Assembly: GCF_030362935.1 (NCBI RefSeq)
Contig: NZ_JAUCDY010000004.1
Coordinates: 1-64,000, forward strand
DNA: 64,000 nt
Direction: 5' to 3'
Source: Thiopseudomonas acetoxidans
GTDB lineage: Bacteria; Pseudomonadota; Gammaproteobacteria; Pseudomonadales; Pseudomonadaceae
The notes below the pieces were generated by a model. The model saw only the letters and a program-made list of their open reading frames with translations, had not been told where the DNA came from and searched no databases. Positions 18,527-26,541 of the stretch are shown one piece after another (the stretch's first letter is position 1; each line of letters opens with the position of its first letter). Both the position numbers and the translations under genes were made by a program.

Positions 18527-18665
18527 TTACCACTCTTGGGCCCATAATCCGTCTTCATCATGACGCCGGGCGTCTTGTTCGTATGATCTGGCAAGGCTTT
18601 CGATCATCGAAGCGACGTTGGGTTTTGTTCTTGTCTGGTTCGCGTTTTTGGATAGTAATTTTCAT
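18527..18665 (-). pseudogene. Broken small gene with intact start signals
   Basis: On the minus strand an ATG at 18,665 is preceded by AAAAGGAGCAAAAC, a good ribosome binding site, and by short repeated GGAGCAC units that could be an operator. The frame runs MKITIQKREPDKNK and then stops after 35 codons. A second frame, shifted by one, continues as SMIESLARSYEQDARRHDED and ends at 18,527. The total of 139 bases is one more than a multiple of three, as for a single-base indel in a 45-residue gene. The family is not recognised; an antitoxin-like small protein is a guess. Confidence 0.35.
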
Positions 18666-18835
18666 GTTTTGCTCCTTTTGTGCTCCATGTGCTCCGAAAA
18701 CTTATACTCGAAGCACACACGGAGCAAGAGGAGACAAAACGGATCAAACTGCTTGCAAAGAAATAGAATAAATTTCTTTATAAAACAATGGCTTACTTGT
18801 ATTTGGTTGGACGCTTTTCGATCTTTTTGAGCGTT

Positions 18836-20203
18836 TTACTTCCCGATGCAAAAGCTAGAAAAAATCCTTCCCAATAAATCATCCGCAGTAAATTCTCCAG
18901 TTATTTCAGCCAAACATTGCTGTGCTAAGCGTAGATCCTCAGCTAGCAACTCGCCTGCACTGACTTGGGTTAACTGCTGATAACCGTTTTCTAAGAAACT
19001 CTGTGCTTGCTGTAAAGCATCCAAGTGGCGACGACGCGCACTAAAGGTGCTTTCGGTTGTTTGTTGATAGCCCATGCACTGCTTTAAATGCTCACGCAGC
19101 GCTTCAATCCCCTGCCCTTGCCGTGCAGATAAACTAATACTGCAGTGTCCATCAGCAAAGTTATCCACAGCCAATTGTTCACCCGATAGGTCAATTTTAT
19201 TACGAATTAAAGTCACTTTACTGATATCTGGTGCGTGCTGTAAAAACTCTGGCCACAAACTGAAAGGATCAGCGGCTTCTAGGCTGGTTGTGTCCACAAC
19301 CAGTAAAATGCGATCAGCGGCAGTTATCGCTTTGACCGCTCGCTCAACACCAATTTGTTCGACTTGATCGCTGGTTTGTCGTAGTCCTGCCGTATCGGTG
19401 ATATGCAGTGGCATACCATCAATATGGATATGTTCTTTAAGAGTATCGCGAGTAGTGCCAGCAATATCAGTAACGATAGCGGCTTCGTAGCCTGCCAAGG
19501 CATTAAGTAGGCTCGATTTTCCTGCGTTAGGGCGACCGGCAATTACCACATTCATACCATCGCGCAATAAAACACCTTGACCCGCCTTGTGGATAACTTG
19601 GGTAAGTGATTCGCGCAGCTGAGTAAGCTGGTTGAGAATCTGCCCATCTGCAAGAAAATCGATTTCTTCTTCGGGAAAGTCTATGGCGGCCTCAACGAAA
19701 ATACGCAGACTTATCAACTGCTCAGTAAGTTGATGCACTTGTTTAGAAAACTCACCTTGCAATGAACGCAAAGCATTACGTGCTGCTTGAACGGAGCTGG
19801 CTTCAATTAAATCGGCAATGGCTTCTGCTTGTGCCAAGTCAAATTTATCATTTAAAAAAGCGCGTTCGCTGAATTCACCCGGTCGAGCTAAGCGTGCGCC
19901 CAACTCAACACAGCGTTGCAGTAACATATCCAGAATTACCGGTCCACCATGACCCTGCAACTCTAGAATGTCTTCACCCGTAAAAGAATGCGGGCCTTTA
20001 AAAAATAAGGCTATGCCTTGATCTAAGGCCTGCTGATCCTCTGCATAGAATGCACCATAGTGTGCATAACGAGGCTTAGGTTCAACCGCTAAGATTTGTT
20101 GAGCGATATGTGCGGCTAAGCTACCTGAAACACGAACAATGCCAACACCTCCACGTCCTTGGGCAGTGGCAATCGCAGCAATAGTATCCTGTGAGTATTG
20201 CAC
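18836..20203 (-). CDS. mnmE: tRNA modification GTPase MnmE
   Basis: A 455-residue GTPase that works with MnmG on tRNA wobble uridine. From the N-terminus it has the formyl-THF-binding domain (AAIATAQGRGGVGIVRVSG), the G domain with GRPNAGKSSLLNALAG and DIAGTTRD, and the invariant C-terminal CIGK. The start is taken as GTG at 20,203, giving VQYSQDTIAAIATAQ, which matches the usual N-terminus; an upstream extension of 40 residues has no family counterpart. The adjacent 18,319-18,835 stretch holds only the broken small gene. Confidence 0.93.
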   Translation of the reverse strand: MQYSQDTIAAIATAQGRGGVGIVRVSGSLAAHIAQQILAVEPKPRYAHYGAFYAEDQQALDQGIALFFKGPHSFTGEDILELQGHGGPVILDMLLQRCVELGARLARPGEFSERAFLNDKFDLAQAEAIADLIEASSVQAARNALRSLQGEFSKQVHQLTEQLISLRIFVEAAIDFPEEEIDFLADGQILNQLTQLRESLTQVIHKAGQGVLLRDGMNVVIAGRPNAGKSSLLNALAGYEAAIVTDIAGTTRDTLKEHIHIDGMPLHITDTAGLRQTSDQVEQIGVERAVKAITAADRILLVVDTTSLEAADPFSLWPEFLQHAPDISKVTLIRNKIDLSGEQLAVDNFADGHCSISLSARQGQGIEALREHLKQCMGYQQTTESTFSARRRHLDALQQAQSFLENGYQQLTQVSAGELLAEDLRLAQQCLAEITGEFTADDLLGRIFSSFCIGK

Positions 20204-20224
20204 GTTAATAACCTCTAGAAAGCA

Positions 20225-20253
20225 CAAACCCCGCAAGTACGGGGTTTGTTTTT
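20225..20253. terminator. Hairpin between yidC and mnmE
   Basis: Perfect 8-base arms CAAACCCC and GGGGTTTG surround an 8-base loop. The T run lies on the plus-strand side (20,249-20,253). It is in the yidC-mnmE gap, where minus-strand transcription passes, so it may act as an mRNA stabiliser or weak attenuator rather than a true terminator for these genes. Confidence 0.45.
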
Positions 20254-20264
20254 CATTTAAGCCA

Positions 20265-22043
20265 TTAAGCTTTAGTTGCCATGGCCCGTTCAACCTTACG
20301 AGTAATATACCACTGCTGAGCAATCGAGAGGATGTTGTTAACCACCCAATACAATACCAAGCCTGCAGGGAACCAAAGGAAGAAGAAGGTAAAGATAATT
20401 GGCAGCATCTTCATCACCTTAGCCTGCATCGGATCAGGGGGTGCAGGATTAAGCTTTTGCTGCACAAACATACTGATACCCATGATGATTGGCAGAATAA
20501 AGTAAGGGTCTTTACTGGAAAGGTCAGTCAACCAAAGCATCCAAGGAACTTGGCGCATTTCAACACTTTCTAACAATACCCAGTACAGGGATAAGAACAC
20601 TGGCATCTGTACTAAAATAGGCAAGCAACCGCCTAAAGGATTAACTTTTTCCTTTTTGTACAGCTCCATCATGCCTTGCGACAGTTTTTGCTTATCATCG
20701 CCGCAGCTATCTTTTAATGCTTGAACCTTTGGTGCCAGTCCACGCATACGCGCCATGGATTTGTAACTAGCTGCTGAAAGCGGGAAGAAAATAAGTTTAA
20801 TAATTACGGTTAGCAAAATAATTGACCAACCCCAGTTGCCTAACAAGCTATGAATAAAGGTTAGTAACCAGAAAATAGGCTGGGCAATAAACCATAGAAA
20901 ACCATAGTCAACAGTAAGCTCCAATCCGGGTGATAGCTTCTTCAGGTGGCTTTGAATCTTAGGGCCAGCATAAAGCGTTGACTTAAATTGATAATGCTCA
21001 CCTGGTGCAACCTGAACTTCAGGACTCGCATAGCCAACCACATAAAATTTAGAGGGCTCTACGCGTCTTTGTGAAAACATTGTATTGGTGGTGCCGCTAT
21101 CTGGTACCCATGCAGCGACAAAATAATGCTGCAGCCATGCCACCCAACCGCCTTCTACTTTTTGTTTAAACTCTTTGTCATCCATCATACCCATTTTTAA
21201 TTTTTTGTAGGGTTCGTCTGGAGTCCATACTGCAGCCCCTAAGTAAGTGGCAGTATTGGTAGCCGTGGTTGAAGAAGGATCGCCTTGACCATCACGTTTG
21301 ATGCGCGCTAATAAGGATCCCTGCCAATTTTCGTTACTTTGGTTATCAACCAAGTAGGTAACGCCAATTTGGTAACCAAGCTCATTCATACATTCTTTTT
21401 TGCGCTGTTCAATTTGGCGCTCTGTGCAGCTTTGGTTATAGCCACGATGAAAAGTAAAACGCTTGGTGTAGTTAACGTTATTTTTGCTGAAGGTAAAATC
21501 CACATTGAGGCTGTCTTCACCTTCAACAAGCTGATAATACTGTTTTTCTGTGCTGTAGTGTGGGCGCTCACCTGATGCATCAGGACCGTTTTTACCCATT
21601 AAACCTGACTGAGCGATGTAAACACGCTCGCTGCTGTTTTCAAACAACTGCAAAGGAATATCTGGGTTTTTTGCTTGTCTTGGATATTGGCTCAGTTTAA
21701 GTTCAACAATATCGCCGCCGACAGGATCTACTGCGAGTTCAAGCACATCTGTTTTTACGTAAATCAGACCTGTGTTGCTGGGTGTTAGATCTTGGTTAAG
21801 CGTATTGGGTGCTTCTTGACTTGCATTAGCTACTGCAGCTGGAACACTAAAGTCTTCGTTATTTTTTGTGTCAGTAGTATTTACAGTATTAAAATGCTGC
21901 ACGGCTGGTTGCTGTTGTGCACTGCTTGAAATGGTTACTGATGGATTATCAGCAACTTGGCCATAATCCTGATTCCATTGTAAAACCAGTGCATAGGTAA
22001 CAATAGCTAGTGCAACAATTAAAAACGTACGTTGGATATCCAT
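20265..22043 (-). CDS. yidC: Membrane protein insertase YidC
   Basis: A 592-residue inner-membrane insertase. An N-terminal anchor (residues about 5-22) is followed by a low-complexity Gln/Asn/Thr linker, the large periplasmic beta domain, and five membrane helices from about residue 370. These include the hydrophilic-groove region with the LSQGMMELYKKEKVNPLGGCLP segment. It is in the conserved rpmH-rnpA-yidD-yidC-mnmE order and starts 2 bases after yidD. Confidence 0.96.
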   Translation of the reverse strand: MDIQRTFLIVALAIVTYALVLQWNQDYGQVADNPSVTISSSAQQQPAVQHFNTVNTTDTKNNEDFSVPAAVANASQEAPNTLNQDLTPSNTGLIYVKTDVLELAVDPVGGDIVELKLSQYPRQAKNPDIPLQLFENSSERVYIAQSGLMGKNGPDASGERPHYSTEKQYYQLVEGEDSLNVDFTFSKNNVNYTKRFTFHRGYNQSCTERQIEQRKKECMNELGYQIGVTYLVDNQSNENWQGSLLARIKRDGQGDPSSTTATNTATYLGAAVWTPDEPYKKLKMGMMDDKEFKQKVEGGWVAWLQHYFVAAWVPDSGTTNTMFSQRRVEPSKFYVVGYASPEVQVAPGEHYQFKSTLYAGPKIQSHLKKLSPGLELTVDYGFLWFIAQPIFWLLTFIHSLLGNWGWSIILLTVIIKLIFFPLSAASYKSMARMRGLAPKVQALKDSCGDDKQKLSQGMMELYKKEKVNPLGGCLPILVQMPVFLSLYWVLLESVEMRQVPWMLWLTDLSSKDPYFILPIIMGISMFVQQKLNPAPPDPMQAKVMKMLPIIFTFFFLWFPAGLVLYWVVNNILSIAQQWYITRKVERAMATKA

Positions 22044-22045
22044 AA

Positions 22046-22297
22046 TTACTCGGCTATATCGACGGTTGAAGATGATTCTGATTGGCTTGGTGGGACGGGA
22101 TCATAGCCACCTGGATTCCAAGGATGACAGCGGCTGATGCGACGTGCAGATAACCATCCGCCCTTCAAACTACCATGTTTTTCAATGGCTTCCAGTGCAT
22201 AGGCTGAACAGCTTGGGTAAAAACGGCAATGGCTGGCCATCATAGGGCTGATAGCGTAGCGATAGAACTTAATAGGTAATACGACCAGCTTACGCAT
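22046..22297 (-). CDS. yidD: Membrane protein insertion efficiency factor YidD
   Basis: An 83-residue protein with the family signatures YRYAISPMMASHCRFYPSCS and CHPWNPGGYDPVP. It is thought to assist YidC-dependent insertion at the inner membrane. It overlaps the rnpA stop by eight bases and abuts yidC. Confidence 0.95.
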   Translation of the reverse strand: MRKLVVLPIKFYRYAISPMMASHCRFYPSCSAYALEAIEKHGSLKGGWLSARRISRCHPWNPGGYDPVPPSQSESSSTVDIAE

Positions 22298-22691
22298 TTT
22301 GGTTACCTACCGGTGCCGCTAAGGAAGCTTTACTTTTAGCGTTACACTGTTTTAGTAAACGTTTCCAAAGTGTAGTTAACTCGTGTTGTAACTCACTATT
22401 GGATAAGTCGGCTAATCCTTTGCGAGCAATAATTACAACGTCTACACCAAGAAAATTTAACTCTTGTGTACGAAAATGCTCACGAATTTGCCGTTTAACA
22501 CGGTTGCGTTCTACAGAAAGCTTTATATTTTTTTTGCCTATAACCAACCCAAGTCGATGGTGCTTGAGTTGGTTAAAGCGAGCTAGTAGCAGTACACATC
22601 GACCTGATAAACGAAAATCAGGTGAATCAAAAACGGCTTTAAACTGATACGCGTTGAGCAGCCGTTTTTCACGGCTAAAGCCTTGATTCAT
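22290..22691 (-). CDS. rnpA: Ribonuclease P protein component
   Basis: The 133-residue protein subunit of RNase P that matures tRNA 5' ends. The RNR motif RNRVKRQIREHFR lies near residue 60 and FKAVFDSPDFRLSG near the start. It is translated from the transcript headed by rpmH. Confidence 0.95.
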   Translation of the reverse strand: MNQGFSREKRLLNAYQFKAVFDSPDFRLSGRCVLLLARFNQLKHHRLGLVIGKKNIKLSVERNRVKRQIREHFRTQELNFLGVDVVIIARKGLADLSNSELQHELTTLWKRLLKQCNAKSKASLAAPVGNQNA

Positions 22692-22704
22692 TGGTGAGGT
22701 GTAT

Positions 22705-22839
22705 TTAGGCGCTTAGACGCTTACGGCCTTTGGCACGACGACGAGCTAACACAGCACGACCACCTGTGGTTGCCATACGTGCACGGAAACCGTGGTCACG
22801 CTTGCGCTTGATAACGCTTGGTTGAAATGTACGTTTCAT
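22705..22839 (-). CDS. rpmH: 50S ribosomal protein L34
   Basis: A 44-residue ribosomal protein, translated here directly from the sequence. It begins MKRTFQPSVIKRKRDHGFRA and ends GRKRLSA, invariant features of L34. The start codon is at 22,839-22,837 and the stop at 22,707-22,705. It is 13 bases upstream of rnpA and is the first gene left of oriC, as in most gammaproteobacteria. Confidence 0.95.
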   Translation of the reverse strand: MKRTFQPSVIKRKRDHGFRARMATTGGRAVLARRRAKGRKRLSA

Positions 22840-22859
22840 GGATTGATACCTAAACTTCT

Positions 22860-23280
22860 TTGGACATGAGATGGGTCCCTGAAGTGGTCCCCGTTAAAAT
22901 AGACCGGCGATTCTATTGAATTAATCACCTAAGGTCAACGCTTAGCTTTGCTTGGAGATAGAAATTAGAGATTTATTTTTTTGGGATTTTTCGCAGCCAT
23001 TTTTTGACTTGGCCTTAGTAATAGCTTTTAAAGCTTTTAAATAGATCTTTTATTATTTTTATAATTACTACTGCAGTGTTTTTCTGTTGGTAAGACTGTA
23101 ATTCTATTTGAAATCAATAGTTTACGGAAAATTGGAAGCTGTTCATTGAGCATGGACAAGCTGCTGACTTCCGTTACATAAGCTGTGGATAAAAGTAGTG
23201 GTTATCCACAGGTACAGTTATGAACAGTCTGCTCAACAGCCTATCCCAAGCTTTAAAGTGCTGTTATCCACAGAGCTCTT
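22860..23280. other. oriC: Chromosomal replication origin (oriC)
   Basis: The gene-free stretch next to rpmH contains three perfect 9-base DnaA boxes: TGTGGATAA at 23,184-23,192, TTATCCACA at 23,202-23,210 and TTATCCACA at 23,264-23,272. A weaker CTATCCCAA lies near 23,241. A very A/T-rich block (about 22,960-23,110) could be the unwinding element. In Pseudomonas the origin lies between rpmH and dnaA; here rpmH is in place but the other neighbour is ampD. Gene orientations diverge around this point on the left and through the APE operon on the right. Confidence 0.8.
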
Positions 23281-23829
23281 TCATTGAATTCTTAGCCAAT
23301 CAAAAGCAATACCAGGATCGGTTTTACGTTCAGGGGCTATGTCTGAGTGGCCACATATACGCTCTTGCTTAATCAGTGGGAAATTTTTTTGCAGAATATT
23401 TTTCAAGTTATTCAATGACTTATATTGTTCATCTGTGTAGGCGAGATCATCGGTTCCCTCTAACTCCACACCTATAGAAAAATCATTGCAGTTTTCACGT
23501 CCTTGAAAGGATGATTTTCCAGCGTGCCAAGCACGGTCATTACAGCTGACAAACTGCTTAATTTCACCACTGCGTTCAATTAAAAAATGTGCGGAAACCC
23601 TTAAACCCTCCAGCTGTTTAAAGTAAGGGTGTGCATTTATTGGCAGCTGGTTGGTAAATAAAGCATCAATCATGCCCGTAGCAAATTGGCCGGGCGGCAA
23701 GCTGATGTTATGGATAACCAGCAGGGACACTTCGTTGTTTGGACGTGCGTTGAAGTTGGGTGAAGGAATGTGTATAGCTCCATTGAGCCAACCTGTATTC
23801 GCATCAAAGCTATAAATAGGTTTGGACAT
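23281..23829 (-). CDS. ampD: Cytosolic 1,6-anhydro-MurNAc-L-alanine amidase AmpD
   Basis: A 182-residue zinc amidase of peptidoglycan recycling. It removes the peptide from anhydro-muropeptides, so its loss induces AmpC beta-lactamase where AmpR is present. Zinc-ligand segments are VIHNIS (His40) and the C-terminal GHSDIAPERKTDPG. There is no signal peptide, unlike the AmiD lipoprotein at 1,954. Its stop codon touches the last DnaA-box region, so it lies at the right edge of oriC. Confidence 0.93.
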   Translation of the reverse strand: MSKPIYSFDANTGWLNGAIHIPSPNFNARPNNEVSLLVIHNISLPPGQFATGMIDALFTNQLPINAHPYFKQLEGLRVSAHFLIERSGEIKQFVSCNDRAWHAGKSSFQGRENCNDFSIGVELEGTDDLAYTDEQYKSLNNLKNILQKNFPLIKQERICGHSDIAPERKTDPGIAFDWLRIQ

Positions 23830-23980
23830 AGTGATAAAATTCGTCTGTATAGTTTGGGGTTAATAAGGCTATTACTGATAATAACGAATATTTACGACTA
23901 TAATTCCTTTGGTAACCCCTAATTTTTTTGGTTGCTTGGTGACAAACTCATGTTATTGACTAGATTAAGAGCAATCACGG

Positions 23981-24700
23981 ATGAAATTTAACATCAGCGC
24001 TTGGCGTGCTTGGGCGCCTGGTTTATCCACGCAAGAGGATTGGTTAGGCTGGTTGGCTGATCCGCAACAATTAAGCAGTCAAGATGCTGCTGATGTAAGT
24101 TTTTTGCCAGCAATGCAGCGTCGGCGCTTAAGTCCTTTGGCCAGGATGGCTTTTCATGTGGCTTGGCCTTTGGCGGAACAAAGCCCAAAACAACCCGTAG
24201 TATTTTGCTCACGCCACGGTGAAACGCCGCGTAATTTGAATTTACTTAAGCAAATGGCTGAGCAAGAAATACTTTCGCCCACACATTTTAGTTTGTCAGT
24301 ACACAATGCAATTATTGGTTTATGGTCAATTTTTCGCCAAGATGAAAGTGAAATGACAGCCATCGCAGCCACGCAAGATGGTTTGGAGCATGCCGTAATC
24401 GAAGCGCAGTTGTTGCTTAGTTCTGGAGCAGACTCAGTTTTGCTTATTATTGCTGAGGAACAGCAGCCTGAGCTGTATTTACCTTGGATCAAAGACGTAC
24501 CTTTTGCTTATGCACTGGCATTACAATTGACTCGGGGTGATGCTTGGTCTTTAAGTTTATCTTTGTCTAAAGAACCATCAACACTAAAAAAACAAGCATG
24601 GCCGCACGCTTTAACCCTTTTACCCCTGCTGCTTAAACAAGCAACCCAAGTAACTCACTCTGTTGATACACGTTGTTGGCAATGGCAAGTAACTCTATGA
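23981..24700 (+). CDS. apeC: Ketosynthase-like chain-length factor of the aryl polyene cluster
   Basis: A 239-residue protein of the beta-ketoacyl synthase N-terminal-like family (PF13723 type), with LSPLARMAFHVA, CSRHGETPRNLNLLKQM and the FSLSVHNAIIGLWSI segment. The usual catalytic Cys is replaced in the IAATQDGLEHAV region, as in a chain-length factor. In the Xenorhabdus APE system ApeC pairs with the ketosynthase ApeO. It is the first gene of a long co-directional operon. A TATAAT hexamer at 23,899 could be its -10, but the -35 is poor. Confidence 0.82.
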   Translation: MKFNISAWRAWAPGLSTQEDWLGWLADPQQLSSQDAADVSFLPAMQRRRLSPLARMAFHVAWPLAEQSPKQPVVFCSRHGETPRNLNLLKQMAEQEILSPTHFSLSVHNAIIGLWSIFRQDESEMTAIAATQDGLEHAVIEAQLLLSSGADSVLLIIAEEQQPELYLPWIKDVPFAYALALQLTRGDAWSLSLSLSKEPSTLKKQAWPHALTLLPLLLKQATQVTHSVDTRCWQWQVTL

Positions 24701-25473
24701 AAGAAGCCTATAGCCCTCCGTATTTGTGGCGTTTATTGTTTACCGGCCTAAGTTTCTTTTTGTTTGGTTTAGGCGGTGTGTTTTTAACGCTGGTGGGTTA
24801 TCCGCTGGTGAATTTACTTTGTCGCGATCCTTTAAAAAAAAGGGAGCTTGTACGCAGTTTGATTCATAATATTTTTCGGCTTTTTGTAGAATTTATGCGT
24901 TTTACTGGTGTGTTGACTTACAGCGTTAAACATAGGGAGCGTTTGGGGCGACCCGGGCAGATGGTCATAGCTAATCATCCATCGCTGATAGATGTGGTGG
25001 TGTTGATCGCTTTTACCCGTAACGCAAATTGCGTGGTAAAAGAAAGCCTGTGGCATAACACTTTCATGCGCGGTACTTTACGCGCAGCTGGCTACATCAG
25101 TAATAACGCCAGTATGGAAATGTTTGATGATACAGTTACAGCTTTAAAAGAAGGTCAGACGTTGATTATTTTCCCCGAAGGAACGCGCACCATACCCGGT
25201 GAAATGCCAAAGTTTCATCGTGGTGCCGCTGCCATTGCATTGCGAGGGGCGAAGATGATTACCCCGGTGGTGATTCGTGTGCGACCTACTACTCTAACTA
25301 AAGCTGAACCTTGGTATAACATTCCACAACGGCGACCCAATTTTAGTTTTACTGTGGGTGAAGATATAAACCCACAGGATTTTGCGGTAAATAATTCAAC
25401 ACCTATAGCATCACGAAAACTTGATGCTTACCTCCATTCATACTACGCACAGGAATTAACCAAAAATGAGTGA
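24697..25473 (+). CDS. apeD: Lysophospholipid-type acyltransferase (aryl polyene cluster)
   Basis: About 258 residues of the PlsC/LPLAT family. The acyltransferase motif is NHPSLID (H-X4-D) near residue 100 and the second motif is FPEGTRT near residue 165. A hydrophobic N-terminal segment (about residues 10-40) suggests inner-membrane attachment. The start at 24,697 overlaps the apeC stop by four bases (ATGA), preferred over an in-frame ATG 24 bases upstream. Its likely role is to transfer the polyene or a fatty acyl chain onto a lipid carrier. Confidence 0.82.
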   Translation: MKEAYSPPYLWRLLFTGLSFFLFGLGGVFLTLVGYPLVNLLCRDPLKKRELVRSLIHNIFRLFVEFMRFTGVLTYSVKHRERLGRPGQMVIANHPSLIDVVVLIAFTRNANCVVKESLWHNTFMRGTLRAAGYISNNASMEMFDDTVTALKEGQTLIIFPEGTRTIPGEMPKFHRGAAAIALRGAKMITPVVIRVRPTTLTKAEPWYNIPQRRPNFSFTVGEDINPQDFAVNNSTPIASRKLDAYLHSYYAQELTKNE

Positions 25474-25720
25474 TTTGCACCTTGATTTGAAAAATTTGAT
25501 TATCGATGCTCTGGGTTTGGAGGATATCAGCGTTGATGATATCGATAATGATGCGCCACTGTTTGGTGAAGGACTGGGTTTGGACTCAGTAGATGCGCTG
25601 GAACTTGGTTTGGCGGTACAAAAACATTTTTCAATTAAGATAGATGCCGATTCTAAGGATGTGCGCCAGCACTTTGCTAGTATTAATGCATTAGCAAATT
25701 TTGTTGCAAGCAAACAATAA
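25466..25720 (+). CDS. apeE: Acyl carrier protein 1 (aryl polyene cluster)
   Basis: An 84-residue acyl carrier protein. The phosphopantetheine attachment serine is Ser41 in GLGLDSVDALEL. It overlaps the apeD end by eight bases and precedes a second carrier protein by 15 bases. The paired ACPs are a constant feature of APE clusters, where one carries the growing chain. Confidence 0.9.
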   Translation: MSDLHLDLKNLIIDALGLEDISVDDIDNDAPLFGEGLGLDSVDALELGLAVQKHFSIKIDADSKDVRQHFASINALANFVASKQ

Positions 25721-25735
25721 TTTAAGGAGTACAAC

Positions 25736-25990
25736 ATGCAGACACGTGACGACATCTTTGCTTTGCTGCGTGATGCTTTAGTAGAGCTGTTTGAGCTTGA
25801 TGCAGAGCAGGTTACTTTAGAAGCAAATTTATATGAAGATTTAGAAATTGATAGCATTGATGCTATTGATTTGATTGATCACTTAAAGCAATTAACCGGA
25901 AAGAAAATTGCTGCAGAGCAGTTTAAAGCGGTGCGCACAGTCGGTGATGTAGTAGAGGCTATTACTAGCGTTATTAATCAAGCTGATTAA
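25736..25990 (+). CDS. apeF: Acyl carrier protein 2 (aryl polyene cluster)
   Basis: An 84-residue acyl carrier protein with Ser40 in LEIDSIDAIDL as the attachment site. It has a strong AAGGAG ribosome binding site upstream. It is clearly different in sequence from the first ACP, so the two are not a recent duplication and probably carry different intermediates. Confidence 0.9.
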   Translation: MQTRDDIFALLRDALVELFELDAEQVTLEANLYEDLEIDSIDAIDLIDHLKQLTGKKIAAEQFKAVRTVGDVVEAITSVINQAD

Positions 25991-26541
25991 TGAAACGGTT
26001 GCTTGGCGCATTAATTATCATCAGCGGTATTGCTTACCCTTTTGCTGTTTACTATGGTTTTGAACAGCTATCCGCTGAGTTTTTTGCTGGAATGTTGGCA
26101 CTGATTTGGTTAGCACGATCCATCGCAGCTCCAGAAGTTAAAAACCACCTAATGACAGCGGTGGTATTAATTTTTTGTGTTGTGCTGGTGATATTTAAAA
26201 ATCCAGTCTTGCTGCATTGGTATCCAGTGATAATTAATCTGATGCTTTTGGCTATTTTCTTGGTTAGCCTGTATCACGGTCCTCCTATCATTGAGCGATT
26301 AGCACGCTTACACGAAGCCGACCTGCCTGAGCATGCCATAAGCTATGTAAGAAAAGTTACTCAAGCTTGGGTCGTTTTTTTCTTTTGCAACGCTATGATT
26401 GCCGCTTTGCTAACGCTTGCTGCCCCGCGCTCTTGGTGGCTCCTGTATAACGGTTTTATAGCCTATTTATTAATTGGTTTGATGTTTGCCATTGAGTGGT
26501 TGGTACGTCAGCGAGTAAAAAAAAACCATGAGCTGGATTGA
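25990..26541 (+). CDS. apeG: Inner-membrane protein of the aryl polyene cluster (COG4648 type)
   Basis: A 183-residue polytopic protein with about six hydrophobic segments and the motif YHGPPIIERLARL in a cytoplasmic loop. It matches the uncharacterised membrane protein always found between the second ACP and the ligase in APE clusters. Its start overlaps the apeF stop by one base and its end overlaps the ligase start by 14 bases. The function is unknown; assembly or membrane docking of the PKS is a guess. Confidence 0.72.
   Translation: MKRLLGALIIISGIAYPFAVYYGFEQLSAEFFAGMLALIWLARSIAAPEVKNHLMTAVVLIFCVVLVIFKNPVLLHWYPVIINLMLLAIFLVSLYHGPPIIERLARLHEADLPEHAISYVRKVTQAWVVFFFCNAMIAALLTLAAPRSWWLLYNGFIAYLLIGLMFAIEWLVRQRVKKNHELD

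Noticed and set aside
23981..24700. apeC as a truncated, dead ketosynthase
   Set aside because: Short KS-like proteins without the active cysteine are normal in aryl polyene clusters, where they act as chain-length factors.
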